A DNA stretch of 64,000 nt from Actinobacteria bacterium HGW-Actinobacteria-4. GTDB lineage: Bacteria; Actinomycetota; Actinomycetes; Actinomycetales; Demequinaceae. The stretch is taken from NCBI GenBank assembly GCA_002841315.1, contig PHEW01000005.1:1-64000 (forward strand), given 5' to 3'. The notes below the pieces were generated by a model, which was not told where the DNA came from, made no database searches, and saw only the letters and a list, made by a program, of their open reading frames with translations. Positions 27,716 through 37,002 of this stretch are shown here, one piece after another. The position numbers and the translations under genes are program-made. Positions within the stretch are counted from its first letter, which is position 1. Every line of letters starts with the position of its first letter.

Positions 27716-30501
27716 GAGACCTGCTCCTTTGACGCCGTGCGGGTGGGGGCCTCTGCATCAGGCGGCGCATCGAGATCGCGCATGGCGCGCCGCGTGGGCG
27801 TGCCTAGCAGGTTCAGTGACGCGACAACCACGCCGATCACCACAAGATAGACGCCGACGTCGAACACAACTGCCGTGGAGATGTGGACGGTAAACAGGTC
27901 GAAGTGAAGTGGCCGGAGGAACGACTGATCGACATAGCCGAGCAACCCAGTGACCACTGCGAGCACCACGCCGCTGCCGATCAGCGCGAGCGCGGGCAGG
28001 CGGCTACGGGCGGACTCGTCACTGTCTGCGGCAAGGTAGATGAGCGCCACGCCTGCGCCACCGATGAGCGCCGCGATGAAACCACCACCGGGAGCGTTGT
28101 GGCCGCGAAGCAAGAAGAACAGAGACAGCACCACGGTCAGAGGGCCCACCAGCCGGCTCAAGGTGCGCAGGAACACCGCGTTGTCGCGTTCGCGGCGCAG
28201 AGGAGAATCCGGGGATACGAAGATGCGTGCTGACTTGCTCGACAGGAGAGTGCGCGACTGGACCAGCACAAGTACTGCGACCCCCGCCATGGCGAGCACC
28301 GTGATTTCGCCCAAGGTGTCCAGCGCACGAAAGTCCACGAGGATTGTGTTGACGACGTTGGTGCCGCCAGTATCAGTCTTGACTTCCCGCAGGAAGTACT
28401 CGCCCGCAGGGGACAACTCCCTGCGCCCAGTAAACGCGAACACCGCCAGAGTTGTGGCAGCTCCCGCGACAGCTGCGATCATGCCCGCACCCACGGCGCG
28501 GCGTTTGCTCGCCTTGCGGAAGGTGGCCGGCAAGCGGCGCAAGAGCAACACCATGACCACCACCGTGAGAATCTCGACCAGCAATTGGGTGAGCGCAACA
28601 TCGGCCGCACCCAGGGTGAGGAACCACAAGGTGACGCCGAATCCCACAATGCCGATGATTGCAATGGCGGCCACACGGCTGCGGGCCGCGATTGCCCCAG
28701 CAACACCGATGACAAGCAGGCCCACCAAGACCCAGTCGAAGGGGCGGGTGGGGTCGCCGACGATCGCGGGCAGGTCCGTCAGTGTTGCCACCGCTACGCC
28801 AGCGATGATGACCAGACTGACAATGGGCACGGCGAGGTGCCGGTTGGGGGAGTCGGTGCGAGTGATGTCGCCCATCCGGTCACCGAACCGGATGATGCCC
28901 ACGCGAGCCTTGTCGACGATCCGCAGGGCGGAGATCGGTGAAGCCAAGGGCTCGACGAACCGGTCGACGCGCGTGCGGGCTAGCGCCAGCCCAACTCCGG
29001 CCGCCATCACCAGTAGCGACATCACCAGGGGCGTGTTGACGCCGTGCCACAAGGAGAGGTAGCCATCCACCGGTGTGCCGGAGGCATTCGCGCCGGCGTC
29101 GTAGACAAGCCGGTCAACGGGCGCTGGCCAGAGGCCCACCAGTAGCCCGGCGAGCGCCGGAAGCGCAACGGGGAAGAGGTAGATCGGTGCGGCTTCCTTC
29201 ACCGGCTTGGTCATCGCTGGACCGCCAATGATGCCCAATACCATCTTGCTTGCGTAGCCAAAGGTCAGCACGGCGGCAAGCACGCCGAGGGTCGCCACTG
29301 TGAAGCCCACCCACGCGGGACCCGGAGCCGTTAAGAACGCCGCGAAGATCCCTTCCTTTGACATGAACCCGAGCAACGGCGGCACACCAGCCATGGACAG
29401 GGCGGCCAGGCCGAACAGCACGGTTGTTGCCGGCATGGTGGTATGCAGGCGGCCAAGGATCCGAATGTCCCGCGTACCGGTCTGGTGGTCAATGATGCCG
29501 GTGAGCAGGAACAGCGCGGACTTGAACAGCGCGTGCGCGACCGTGTGGACGGCCGCCGCGACCAGCGCCTCAGGCGTGCCGATGCCGATGGCCGCTACCA
29601 GGAATCCCAACTGGCTCACCGTTGAGTAGGCGAGCATGGACTTGAGGTCGTAGCGCCGCAACGCCGCGAAGGCACCCATGACCGCAGTCAAGAGGCCCAC
29701 CGAGATCAGCATGGCGTTCCACAACGGCAACTCGCCCAGCACGCTCGTGAAGCGCATGAGCAGGTAGATCCCGGCCTTCACCATCGCCGCCGCGTGGAGA
29801 TACGCGCTCACCGGGGTCGCGGCAGCCATGGCGTCCGGCAACCATGCCTGGAACGGGAACTGAGCGGACTTGGCGAACGCGGCAAAGGCCAGCAAGACCG
29901 CGACGGTGGCAGCGAACGCAGTGTCGTTCCAGGCGTCGGAGGCGAGGATCACCGTCAGTTGAGTGGACCCCACGGTGACGGCCATCGTGGCGGCGGCCGC
30001 GAGCAACGCGAGTCCGCCTGCGCCTGTCACCAGCAGCGTCCGGATGGCGGGTTCCCGTGCCGGAGGTCCGGACCGCGCAATGAGGAAGAAGGAGCAGAAC
30101 GTGGTGATCTCCCACATCAGGAACAGCAGCACCACGTCGTCGGCCAGAACCAGGCCGAGCATCGCGAAGGCGAACAGTGACATGAGGCCGTAGAAGTTGC
30201 CGTGTGGTGCCACTGTGAGGTGGCGTGCAGAGTACGTCAGCACCGCTCCGCCAACCAGCAACACCAGCAACGAAAACATGAGCCCCAGGCCGTCAAGGCG
30301 CAGTGAGAACGCGACGCCCAGCGACGGGATCCAGGTATAGGACTCGGGCGCGGGATTCGAGCTACTCGCGACCCACAGCGCAACCCCAAGTGCGAAGAGC
30401 GCAGGCCCCAGCACCCAACCGGCGCGACGGCCCATCGCCTGACCCAAGAAGGGTGCGGCGACGGCCACCGCTGCGGTGGCGATCAGGAAGGTTGCGAGCA
30501 C
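27712..30501 (-). CDS. mnhA: Na+/H+ antiporter subunit A, with fused MnhB domain
   Basis: This is MnhA/MrpA, the largest subunit, homologous to NuoL. Residues 1-500 form the NuoL-like antiporter module, with WEITTFCSFFLI, the Lys in AKSAQFPFQAWLPDAM, HAAAMVKAGIYLL and LGFMSKEG. After about residue 590 come the MrpA C-terminal domains and then a fused MnhB-like module (LRGHNAPGGGFIAALIGG). The 929-residue length and the lack of a separate mnhB fit this fusion. It starts at GTG with AAGGGAA upstream and heads the six-gene operon. Confidence 0.96.
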   Translation of the reverse strand: MLATFLIATAAVAVAAPFLGQAMGRRAGWVLGPALFALGVALWVASSSNPAPESYTWIPSLGVAFSLRLDGLGLMFSLLVLLVGGAVLTYSARHLTVAPHGNFYGLMSLFAFAMLGLVLADDVVLLFLMWEITTFCSFFLIARSGPPAREPAIRTLLVTGAGGLALLAAAATMAVTVGSTQLTVILASDAWNDTAFAATVAVLLAFAAFAKSAQFPFQAWLPDAMAAATPVSAYLHAAAMVKAGIYLLMRFTSVLGELPLWNAMLISVGLLTAVMGAFAALRRYDLKSMLAYSTVSQLGFLVAAIGIGTPEALVAAAVHTVAHALFKSALFLLTGIIDHQTGTRDIRILGRLHTTMPATTVLFGLAALSMAGVPPLLGFMSKEGIFAAFLTAPGPAWVGFTVATLGVLAAVLTFGYASKMVLGIIGGPAMTKPVKEAAPIYLFPVALPALAGLLVGLWPAPVDRLVYDAGANASGTPVDGYLSLWHGVNTPLVMSLLVMAAGVGLALARTRVDRFVEPLASPISALRIVDKARVGIIRFGDRMGDITRTDSPNRHLAVPIVSLVIIAGVAVATLTDLPAIVGDPTRPFDWVLVGLLVIGVAGAIAARSRVAAIAIIGIVGFGVTLWFLTLGAADVALTQLLVEILTVVVMVLLLRRLPATFRKASKRRAVGAGMIAAVAGAATTLAVFAFTGRRELSPAGEYFLREVKTDTGGTNVVNTILVDFRALDTLGEITVLAMAGVAVLVLVQSRTLLSSKSARIFVSPDSPLRRERDNAVFLRTLSRLVGPLTVVLSLFFLLRGHNAPGGGFIAALIGGAGVALIYLAADSDESARSRLPALALIGSGVVLAVVTGLLGYVDQSFLRPLHFDLFTVHISTAVVFDVGVYLVVIGVVVASLNLLGTPTRRAMRDLDAPPDAEAPTRTASKEQVS

Positions 30502-30713
30502 AGGCGTATTCCCTTGTCCGGGGGTTAGAAGTCATGATAGGGCCCAGCCTTGCGACGCGCGGGAGCCGGCGGCGGGCTGTGCCCTTGTGGCCAGGGCTAA
30601 TGAGCTGGCGGCGCTCCGGCCAGGTTTGCGCCCCAACTCGACACGTGCCCGTTGGTGCCTACGTGGGCTGCGCGGGAGTGGGTCACCGCTCAAGACTACC
30701 GCAGCCGCATAGG

Positions 30714-30719
30714 TACACT
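30714..30719 (+). promoter_or_regulatory. Candidate -10 box of the BI-1-like gene
   Basis: TACACT lies 29 bases before the GTG start at 30749, in the 247-base divergent gap between mnhA and this gene. No clear -35 is seen. Confidence 0.3.
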
Positions 30720-30748
30720 AGGTGCAGTACTCACACAAGGAGGCCCCC

Positions 30749-31540
30749 GTGGCAAACCCCGTATTCAACAACGACAAGGCGTTCAAGAACACCTATCGCG
30801 GTGACGCATCTGCGACGGGAACGCTGTCACCTCAACCGTCTGCTCCGAGCGTGCCTGGCTTTGGCGACTCGAGTGTGATGTCCTATGACGGCGTGCTCGC
30901 CAAGGCCCTTGGCCTGTTCGCGTTTGCCGTGGTTGCCGCGCTCGGCGTGGGCATCCTCGCGCCGTTCCTCGCCTTCCCCTTCCTCATTGGCGCGCTGGTG
31001 CTGATGTTGGTTGCAGTGTTCCGTAAGGGTGCTCCGGCTCCTGGGCTCTACATCGCGACCATCGGCCTCTATGGCGGCGCGGCTGGCGGCATCAGCCGTT
31101 TCTACGAGGTGGAGTACAACGGCATCATCATGCACGCGCTGGTGGCAACGGCATGCCTGTTCGCGGTCACGCTCGCGGTGTACAAGTCGGGACGCATCCG
31201 GAACGTGGCGAAGATCCGCAAGTTCGTTGCGATCGCCCTGCCCGCGGTGATCGTGCTGTTGATCGCCAACCTCGTGATGGTGCTCATCTCTGGCCCGCAG
31301 GCGAGCGTCTTCGAGGCGAACTTGCCCGGCACGAACATCCCCTTGGGTCTGATCTTGTCGCTGTTCCTCATCCTGCTAGGTGCCTTCATGCTGATCGGTG
31401 ACTTCGACTTTGTCGACACCGGGGTGCGCAACGGGCTTCCCAAGGCGTACGAGTGGACCGCAGCGTTCGGCTTGGTATTCACCACGGTGTGGGTGTACAT
31501 CCAGATGCTGCGCCTGCTCTCGTACCTCCGTGGCAGGTAG
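30749..31540 (+). CDS. Bax inhibitor-1/YccA-like membrane protein
   Basis: This is an integral membrane protein of 263 residues with seven predicted helices after a soluble N-terminus of about 55 residues. The start NPVFNNDKAFKN, the segment GGISRFYEVEYNGIIMHALVAT and the C-terminal DFDFVDTGVRNGLPKAYEW match the actinobacterial Bax inhibitor-1 (YccA/YetJ-like) family. Some family members are pH-sensitive calcium leak channels; the role here is unknown. The GTG start has AGGAGG upstream. The 3' end overlaps the next gene by 11 bases. Confidence 0.85.
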   Translation: MANPVFNNDKAFKNTYRGDASATGTLSPQPSAPSVPGFGDSSVMSYDGVLAKALGLFAFAVVAALGVGILAPFLAFPFLIGALVLMLVAVFRKGAPAPGLYIATIGLYGGAAGGISRFYEVEYNGIIMHALVATACLFAVTLAVYKSGRIRNVAKIRKFVAIALPAVIVLLIANLVMVLISGPQASVFEANLPGTNIPLGLILSLFLILLGAFMLIGDFDFVDTGVRNGLPKAYEWTAAFGLVFTTVWVYIQMLRLLSYLRGR

Positions 31541-32156
31541 CGACGACGGTCCCCTCGCCAAGCCGGGCGAGGACCCGTACCGCATCGAGTGGCCCGACGA
31601 CGCAAAAGAGTTGCGCGCCGCCGAGCGTGCCAAGCAGGCCAAGCGAGCTGCAGTGCGCCCGGCTCCGCGCTACCTTGCGGCGCTCGTTCTGGGCCTAGGC
31701 GTGGTGCTCACGTTCTTGCTGATCATTGCGGTTGCGTTGGGACAGATCGGGCTGTTCCCGTTCTTGTCGTTGCCCGTGATCGTCTTGGCGGTGACCTTGG
31801 CGTTCCCCATCTGGGTGTTGCTGGAGCGAGTGACGAGCCGTTGGCGTACAGGATTGCCTGAGATCGCGTTTCTGGTCGTGGGGTTCATGATCGGACTGTC
31901 GTGGACCTACGCCGTGGTCACGATTATCGGGAACACCTTGCCGGTGTTCGACAGCGAGACTGACGCCGCCTTCTTCCGCACCGTTGCGGGGCTCTTCATG
32001 GGCACAGCGACGGCATCGGCATTCATGGCCGCCAAGTTCTGGACAGATGGTCTTCGCCTTCAGCCCAGGATCGTGTATGGCCTGGCAGCGGGAATCGCCG
32101 TGGTCTCGGTGCTGGGTGTGCTGACGTGGACTGTGGTGCCACTTCCTGGGGCGTAG
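31530..32156 (+). CDS. Four-helix membrane protein of unknown function
   Basis: No family is recognised. The 208-residue product has a charged N-terminal 50 residues rich in Ala/Arg/Lys, then four clear membrane helices (roughly 52-75, 77-95, 105-128, 175-200). The GTG start overlaps the end of the BI-1-like gene by 11 bases, so the two are translationally coupled and probably act together. No catalytic motif is visible. The longer in-frame reading to 31398 lies inside the upstream gene and is not used. Confidence 0.7.
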   Translation: MAGSDDGPLAKPGEDPYRIEWPDDAKELRAAERAKQAKRAAVRPAPRYLAALVLGLGVVLTFLLIIAVALGQIGLFPFLSLPVIVLAVTLAFPIWVLLERVTSRWRTGLPEIAFLVVGFMIGLSWTYAVVTIIGNTLPVFDSETDAAFFRTVAGLFMGTATASAFMAAKFWTDGLRLQPRIVYGLAAGIAVVSVLGVLTWTVVPLPGA

Positions 32157-32159
32157 ATT
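32154..32159 (+). promoter_or_regulatory. Candidate -10 box of the esterase gene (leaderless)
   Basis: TAGATT overlaps the stop codon of the upstream gene and is followed by exactly 6 bases and then the esterase ATG. There is no ribosome-binding site, which supports a leaderless transcript. Confidence 0.4.
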
Positions 32160-32165
32160 CTTCCC

Positions 32166-33149
32166 ATGGCACACATTGACCTCCCGCTGTCGGAACTTCG
32201 CACCTACCAACCCGATGTCCGCGAGCCCGCAGATTTCGACGCGTTCTGGACGCGCACTCTTGCTGAGGCGCGAGCCATCGGTGGCGATGTGGAGCTCACC
32301 GACATCGATGCCCGTCTGCCCCACGTCTCCATCAGCGACCTGACCTTCCCTGGCTTTGGCGGCCACCCTATTAAGGGCTGGTTCTCGCGCCCGGCCGATG
32401 CTGACGCGGCTTTGCCTGTGGTGGTTCAGTTTGTGGGCTACGGCGGAGGTCGCGGGACCGCGTTTGAGCACACCTTCTGGCCGTCTGCGGGCTATGCGCA
32501 CGTGGTCATCGACAATCGCGGCCAGGGCTCCAGTTGGGGCAACGGCGGCGAAACACCGGATCCCGTAGGCGCCGATGCGTCGCTGCCGGGGTTCATGACT
32601 CGCGGCATCTTGAACCCCGAGGACTACTACTACCGACGGCTCTTCACCGACGCCGCACTCGCGGTTGATGCCGCGCGCACCTTGCCTGGCGTCGACCCTG
32701 CACGCGTGATCATTGCCGGAGGTTCGCAGGGTGGCGCGATGGCCGTTGCTGTCGCCGGGCTGGTGCCAGACGTCCTTGGCGTGATGCCCGATGTTGCGTT
32801 CATGTGCCACCTTGAGCGTGCGGTGGCCATGACTGACGCGGATCCTTACGGTGAGGTGCGCCGCTATCTTGCCGTCCACCGCGGTCACGAGGACGTCGCT
32901 TTTGACACCCTGAGCTATTTCGACGGAGTCAACTTCGCCAAGCGGGGGCGAGCGCCCGCACTGTGGTCGGTCGCCTTGATGGACGAGACGTGCCCGCCGT
33001 CAACAACGTTTGCGGCGTACAACCACTACGGGGCAGGCGCGACTGTTTCGAAGCAGATCGAGGTGTACCCCTTCAATGGCCATGAGGGAGGCCAGGGCCA
33101 CCACGGGCGCAGGCAGTGGGAGTTCGCTCAAGCGCTGGTGGGCGCGTAA
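32166..33149 (+). CDS. Acetyl xylan esterase / cephalosporin C deacetylase (CE7)
   Basis: This is an alpha/beta-hydrolase of carbohydrate esterase family 7 that removes acetyl groups from xylo-oligosaccharides and related esters. The nucleophile is Ser187 in GGSQGG, the acid is Asp273 in [10 protein letters not shown], and His306 in NGHEGG completes the triad. The RGQGSSWG oxyanion-region motif (118-125) is typical. Length is 327 residues with no signal peptide, so it is cytosolic and would act on imported sugars. Its 3' end overlaps the convergent msrA gene by 22 bases. Confidence 0.93.
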   Translation: MAHIDLPLSELRTYQPDVREPADFDAFWTRTLAEARAIGGDVELTDIDARLPHVSISDLTFPGFGGHPIKGWFSRPADADAALPVVVQFVGYGGGRGTAFEHTFWPSAGYAHVVIDNRGQGSSWGNGGETPDPVGADASLPGFMTRGILNPEDYYYRRLFTDAALAVDAARTLPGVDPARVIIAGGSQGGAMAVAVAGLVPDVLGVMPDVAFMCHLERAVAMTDADPYGEVRRYLAVHRGHEDVAFDTLSYFDGVNFAKRGRAPALWSVALMDETCPPSTTFAAYNHYGAGATVSKQIEVYPFNGHEGGQGHHGRRQWEFAQALVGA

Positions 33150-33784
33150 CTCACCTGACAAAACCCGTGGTTGCAGTATCCTCCTGGGTTCTTGTGGAGG
33201 TAGCCCTGGTGATAGTCCTCTGCGTAGTAGAAGGTGCCGTCTCCCGCGTTGTCACGGTCGGCAATCTGGGTGGTGATGGCGCCAAAGCCCTGGTGGGTGA
33301 GCCGCTCCTGATAGGTCGCGCGTGAGGCCTCGGCAGCCGCATATTGCTCGGGTGTGGTGGTGAAGATTGCGCTGCGATATTGGGTTCCCACATCCCCTCC
33401 TTGGCGGTGCAACGTGGTGGGGTCATGGTTCTCCCAGAAGGCGGCGAAGAGCTGGTCGTACGTCACCAGGGTGGGGTCGAACACCACTTGGACCACTTCC
33501 GCGTGACCAGTGCGAGCGGTGCAGGTCTCCTCGTAGGTGGGGTGCTTGGTCCACCCGCCCATGTAGCCCGCAGCCGTTGAGTACACGCCGGGTATCTGCC
33601 AGAAGATGCGTTCGGCACCCCAGAAGCAGCCCATTCCAACGTAGATGGTCTCGTGCCCCTCAGGCCACGGTTCCGTGAGAGGGGTTCCCAGCACCACGTG
33701 CGTGCCCGTCACCGCCATCGGGGTCTCGCGGCCAGGCAGTGCCTGCGCAGGGGTAATCATTTCGGTCTTGCCCAGTCCAAACAT
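33128..33784 (-). CDS. msrA: Peptide-methionine (S)-S-oxide reductase
   Basis: MsrA repairs oxidised methionine in proteins. The catalytic Cys53 is in GCFWG. Further motifs are [24 protein letters not shown] and [11 protein letters not shown]. Two C-terminal cysteines in [10 protein letters not shown] are the likely resolving residues. It is 218 residues with a 40-residue N-terminal extension common in actinobacteria. The ATG has AAGGAGG upstream on this strand. It converges on, and overlaps by 22 bases, the esterase gene. Confidence 0.95.
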   Translation of the reverse strand: MFGLGKTEMITPAQALPGRETPMAVTGTHVVLGTPLTEPWPEGHETIYVGMGCFWGAERIFWQIPGVYSTAAGYMGGWTKHPTYEETCTARTGHAEVVQVVFDPTLVTYDQLFAAFWENHDPTTLHRQGGDVGTQYRSAIFTTTPEQYAAAEASRATYQERLTHQGFGAITTQIADRDNAGDGTFYYAEDYHQGYLHKNPGGYCNHGFCQVSYAPTSA

Positions 33785-33867
33785 TGGCGTGCCTCCTTGT
33801 GAGTGACAACACCGGCCGCGCGCCGCGTGTTCCTGTGGTCATCCTGCCAGCAAGGTGAGGAGAGCGA

Positions 33868-33873
33868 TACGCT
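33868..33873 (+). promoter_or_regulatory. Candidate -10 box of the AI-2E family gene (leaderless)
   Basis: TACGCT is followed by 6 bases and the ATG at 33880. GGTGAGGAG occurs further upstream but is too far to serve this start. Confidence 0.3.
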
Positions 33874-33879
33874 CGGTCC

Positions 33880-35136
33880 ATGGCCTCTTCGCAGACTCCG
33901 CCCCACGCCCCCGCGCCCCGCCCGGCGATCGAGCACGTTCCCTATAGCTTGCGCGTCGCCGCGGCGTGGGGTTGGCGGCTCATCGTGGTGGGAGTCATTG
34001 TCGCGACGCTCGCCACGGTCTTCTCTTCGCTCGCCACCATCTTGTTGCCCATGATCATCGCGTTGCTCATTGCGGCTCCATTGGAGCGTGTGGTGACCCG
34101 GCTTGAGGCGCTACGGGTTCCGCGCGGCCTTGGGGCGGTGATCGCCATCCTCGGCTTGCTCAGTGTCTTCGTCGGACTTTCAATCGCTGCGGGTGCGGCG
34201 ATCGTCAACGGATTTGAGCAGTTGCGGCGCGGTGCCCTGCAGGGTTTTGAGGAGCTCTTGGAGTGGCTGACAAATGAGCCGCTGAACTTGAGCCGCGAAC
34301 AACTCGACACCGGCATCGAGAACATCGGCGAACAGGTTCAGGCCAATGCGTGGGGCCTCGCAAGTGGGGCGCTCTCGGTCACTGGCGTGGTGGGCGGGAT
34401 GGTCGCTGGAATCATCATCTCGATGTTGGCGCTGTTCTTCTTCTTGCGTGACGGTCGCACCATGTGGGCGTGGATTGCTGGCCTGGTGCCGGGGGACGAG
34501 GCGTCGGCGCGGGTGGAACGCGCAGGCATGGGTGCGTGGCGCACCCTCCGGCGATACACCCAAACCTCGGTCTTCGTGGCGTTCATCGACGCGGTGGGAA
34601 TTGGGCTCGTGGCTTGGATCCTCGGCGTGCCGCTCGCGCTACCGATCGCGATCTTGACCTTCGTGACCGCGTTCATTCCGCTCTTCGGTGCGACCATCGC
34701 TGGCCTCGTCGCCACCCTGATTGCACTCGTCGACGGTGGTTGGACCACTGCGGCGTTGATGCTCGCGGGCATCTTGGTGGTGCAACAGATCGAAGGGAAC
34801 GTGCTCTACCCGTGGCTGTTCGGCAAGGCTGCGCAAATCCATCCGTTTGTGATCCTCATGACGATCTCAGCGGGCACCCTCACCGCGGGCCTGGTCGGCG
34901 CGGTCATTGCGGTGCCCATCCTCGCGTTCCTCTACACCTTCATCCGGGGACTCCGGGGCGAGTACACGCGGGCAGACGAGGTTGAGGATGCCACTCCTAT
35001 CACCTCTAAGATCCCGATTGTCGCGAAACGCGGGCGCGATGCGATCGCTCACGCCATCAGCAAGACCGGTGAGATTCGCATTCACCAGGACAAGAAGAGC
35101 CCGCCGTCCAAGGCGAACCCACGCGACAACAGCTAG
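33880..35136 (+). CDS. AI-2E family (PerM/UPF0118) membrane transporter
   Basis: This is a 418-residue membrane protein with about eight helices. The paired N-terminal helices (about 27-60), a soluble loop, then FFFLRDGRTMWAWIAG, the hydrophobic pairs around 245-290, and QQIEGNVLYPWLFGKA match the AI-2E/TqsA/PerM family, whose members export small molecules or exchange ions. The last 55 residues are a charged cytoplasmic tail. Substrate unknown. The stop shares a CTAG with the convergent greA. Confidence 0.88.
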   Translation: MASSQTPPHAPAPRPAIEHVPYSLRVAAAWGWRLIVVGVIVATLATVFSSLATILLPMIIALLIAAPLERVVTRLEALRVPRGLGAVIAILGLLSVFVGLSIAAGAAIVNGFEQLRRGALQGFEELLEWLTNEPLNLSREQLDTGIENIGEQVQANAWGLASGALSVTGVVGGMVAGIIISMLALFFFLRDGRTMWAWIAGLVPGDEASARVERAGMGAWRTLRRYTQTSVFVAFIDAVGIGLVAWILGVPLALPIAILTFVTAFIPLFGATIAGLVATLIALVDGGWTTAALMLAGILVVQQIEGNVLYPWLFGKAAQIHPFVILMTISAGTLTAGLVGAVIAVPILAFLYTFIRGLRGEYTRADEVEDATPITSKIPIVAKRGRDAIAHAISKTGEIRIHQDKKSPPSKANPRDNS

Positions 35137-35618
35137 CCCGTGAAGGGCTCGACGGACACGATCGTTACTGCGATCTGGTTGCCATTGGGGGCCTCGTAGG
35201 ACGCCTGGTCGCCGGCCTTCTTGCCCATCAGCGCCTCGCCCAACGGTGACTGGGCGCTGAAGACGTCGATGTCGGTGCCCTCGGCGACCTCGCGAGACCC
35301 CACGAGGAAGCGCATGTCGCGACCCGCGACCGTTGCGACGACCACGGTTCCTGAGGTGACCGAGCCGTCGCCGTGCGAGGGCTCGCCAACGTGGGCGGTG
35401 TCGAGGAGCCGGCGCAACTGCTGAATGCGCGCCTCTTGCTTGGCCTGCTCTTCGCGTGCCGCGTGATAGCCGCCGTTTTCCTTGAGGTCGCCTTCTTGCC
35501 TGCGGTCATCGATTTCCTTCGCGATGGCAGCGCGGCCAGCGCTCGAGAGGTGTTCGTACTCCTCTTTGAGGCGGTCGTATGCTTCCTGGGTAAGCCAGGT
35601 TCCGGTGGTCTCAGACAC
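35133..35618 (-). CDS. greA: Transcription elongation factor GreA
   Basis: GreA rescues backtracked RNA polymerase by stimulating transcript cleavage. The N-terminal coiled coil carries the acidic tip in EGDLKENGGYHAAREEQ, and the C-terminal FKBP-like domain ends in SVEPFTG. Length is 161 residues. The GTG start has AAGGAG six bases upstream. It overlaps the convergent AI-2E gene by the palindrome CTAG. The greA-DUF4307 neighbourhood is conserved in actinobacteria. Confidence 0.96.
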   Translation of the reverse strand: MSETTGTWLTQEAYDRLKEEYEHLSSAGRAAIAKEIDDRRQEGDLKENGGYHAAREEQAKQEARIQQLRRLLDTAHVGEPSHGDGSVTSGTVVVATVAGRDMRFLVGSREVAEGTDIDVFSAQSPLGEALMGKKAGDQASYEAPNGNQIAVTIVSVEPFTG

Positions 35619-35723
35619 GTGTCACTCCTTGTTGGACATGACCCATCAGGATACCAAGGGCCCGCAACAAAGTCACTTATGCGCGGCGCCGTGACAGAAT
35701 CCTCGGCTCAGCCACGTCGAAAG

Positions 35724-36146
35724 CTACGCTGCCGGATCAGGCTCGCAGTAGGCCACGATCGCCGTGGTTGCCTCGTGGATGGTGACCACAGGGGTAGAGA
35801 AGCGTTGTTCAGATCCGTCCGCGGGGTCGACCTTCTGCGTCGCGACACCCACCTCGGCGAAGCTCTCGCTGAGCGCCTTGATGCGGCAGGTCACTGGTTG
35901 GTCCGTGTAGAGAAAGACGTCATAGGTGGCGACCGCCTCGCCCGGCGGAGTGATGGTGAAGCCCACGTCCTGCCACCGCACCGGTTGAGATGCTTGGCCC
36001 CAACCAATCCACGAGGCGAGCGCCACCAGGGCCGCGATACCGAGCGCGCTCAGGGCCTTGGCGCGCATCGACATGGGCGGCCGCGCGAAGGACCGCTCGT
36101 CTTCGTCGTCGCTCAGGTAGTGAGCGGAACCCGTGTTTGTCATCAT
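35724..36146 (-). CDS. DUF4307 membrane protein
   Basis: This is a 140-residue protein with a cytoplasmic N-terminus of about 32 residues, one membrane helix (about 33-50) and an extracytoplasmic beta-rich domain. WQDVGFTITPPGEAVATYDV and PVTCRIKALSESFAEVG are typical of DUF4307, which sits next to greA in actinobacteria (Rv1081c, as I recall). Function unknown. The start is ATG at 36146 or the adjacent one at 36143; TATCCT five bases upstream could be a -10. Only 33 bases separate it from the divergent small membrane gene. Confidence 0.8.
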   Translation of the reverse strand: MMTNTGSAHYLSDDEDERSFARPPMSMRAKALSALGIAALVALASWIGWGQASQPVRWQDVGFTITPPGEAVATYDVFLYTDQPVTCRIKALSESFAEVGVATQKVDPADGSEQRFSTPVVTIHEATTAIVAYCEPDPAA

Positions 36147-36179
36147 GAGGCAGGATAGTGGGAAAGGGAGGTGGTTGCC

Positions 36180-36410
36180 GTGCGGGACTTCACTGGCGGA
36201 CCAGGATTCATGGCGTTTGTGTTCACGTTTGCGGTGGTCATCGCGGCGACATTGCTGTTCAGGTCGCTGGGCAAGCACTTGCGCAAGGTGCGCACGAGTC
36301 CGCCCGAAGGTGCACCGCAAGCAGGTGGGGTAGTGCTCCCGGCAGGGTCAAGCACGGAAGATCGCGAGCGCAGTAGCGGCGTAGTGGCACAGGAACCCGA
36401 CGACGGTTAG
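36180..36410 (+). CDS. Small single-pass membrane protein (Rv1083-like position)
   Basis: This is a 76-residue protein with one helix (about residues 9-29) followed by a basic stretch, SLGKHLRKVRTSPPE. This pattern (GGPGFMAFVFTF, then HLRKVR) is recurrent in small proteins next to mca and hlyIII in actinobacteria. The GTG at 36180 has GGGAGG eight bases upstream, better than the GTG at 36171. The 3' end overlaps the convergent haemolysin III gene by 63 bases. Function unknown. Confidence 0.7.
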   Translation: MRDFTGGPGFMAFVFTFAVVIAATLLFRSLGKHLRKVRTSPPEGAPQAGGVVLPAGSSTEDRERSSGVVAQEPDDG

Positions 36411-37001
36411 CGAGTGAAAGATCTCGTGGAACCCAAAGTACCTCGATGAGCCGCGGGGCCATTTGGTTCCGTAGATGATGGCTCCTACGGTGTACGCGAG
36501 ACCGCCGCCAGCGATCAGGCCCACCACTATCGGTCCGCCCGCCTGATAGAACGGGCCCATGAAGCCCACCGCGACCCATCCGAGCGCGAGGTACAGCGGG
36601 ACGTATGCCCATCGTGGTGCGCCCAGCCAGAAGATCCGCGACAGCAGGCCCAGCACGGCGCCGCTCCACACCACCACCAGCAAGATGGTGGCCGTACGGC
36701 GGTCTAGCAGCATCACGGATAGTGGCGTGTAGGTGCCGGCGATGATGAGGAAGATGTTCGCGTGATCCATCCGGCGCAGCGTTGCAGCGGTGCGCGGCGA
36801 CCAATCGCCGCGGTGGTACACGGCTGAGGTGCCGAACAGCATGACGGCGGTGAGCGTGAAGATCGCCGAGGACACGCGACCGGACAGGGTGGGAGCGAGC
36901 ACGACGAGCACCATCCCGGCTACGAGCGCAATGGGCGCCGCGCCCAAGTGGAGCCAGCCGCGCAGCAGTGGTTTCCCTGGAACGGGAAGGTTCTCAGCCA
37001 T
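36348..37001 (-). CDS. Haemolysin III family (TrhA/PAQR-like) membrane protein
   Basis: This is a 217-residue, seven-helix protein of the PAQR-related YqfA/TrhA family, implicated in membrane energetics. The metal-site motifs are SAVYHRGDW, RMDHANIFLIIAGTYTP and the C-terminal HEIFHSLTVVGFLCH. The ATG at 37001 gives the correct family N-terminus; the frame stays open upstream to 37286 but is antisense to uppS there. TATCGT six bases before the ATG suggests a leaderless transcript overlapping a perfect inverted repeat. Confidence 0.9.
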   Translation of the reverse strand: MAENLPVPGKPLLRGWLHLGAAPIALVAGMVLVVLAPTLSGRVSSAIFTLTAVMLFGTSAVYHRGDWSPRTAATLRRMDHANIFLIIAGTYTPLSVMLLDRRTATILLVVVWSGAVLGLLSRIFWLGAPRWAYVPLYLALGWVAVGFMGPFYQAGGPIVVGLIAGGGLAYTVGAIIYGTKWPRGSSRYFGFHEIFHSLTVVGFLCHYAATALAIFRA

Positions 37002-37002
37002 G

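Noticed and set aside
25827-27893. A 688-codon open frame on the forward strand
   Set aside because: It lies antisense to mnhD, mnhC and the end of mnhA, is rich in His/Gln/Arg/Glu with no domain, and is the usual complementary-strand shadow of high-G+C genes.
31695-32888. A 397-codon reverse-strand frame
   Set aside because: It is antisense to a membrane protein and a CE7 esterase with an intact catalytic triad.
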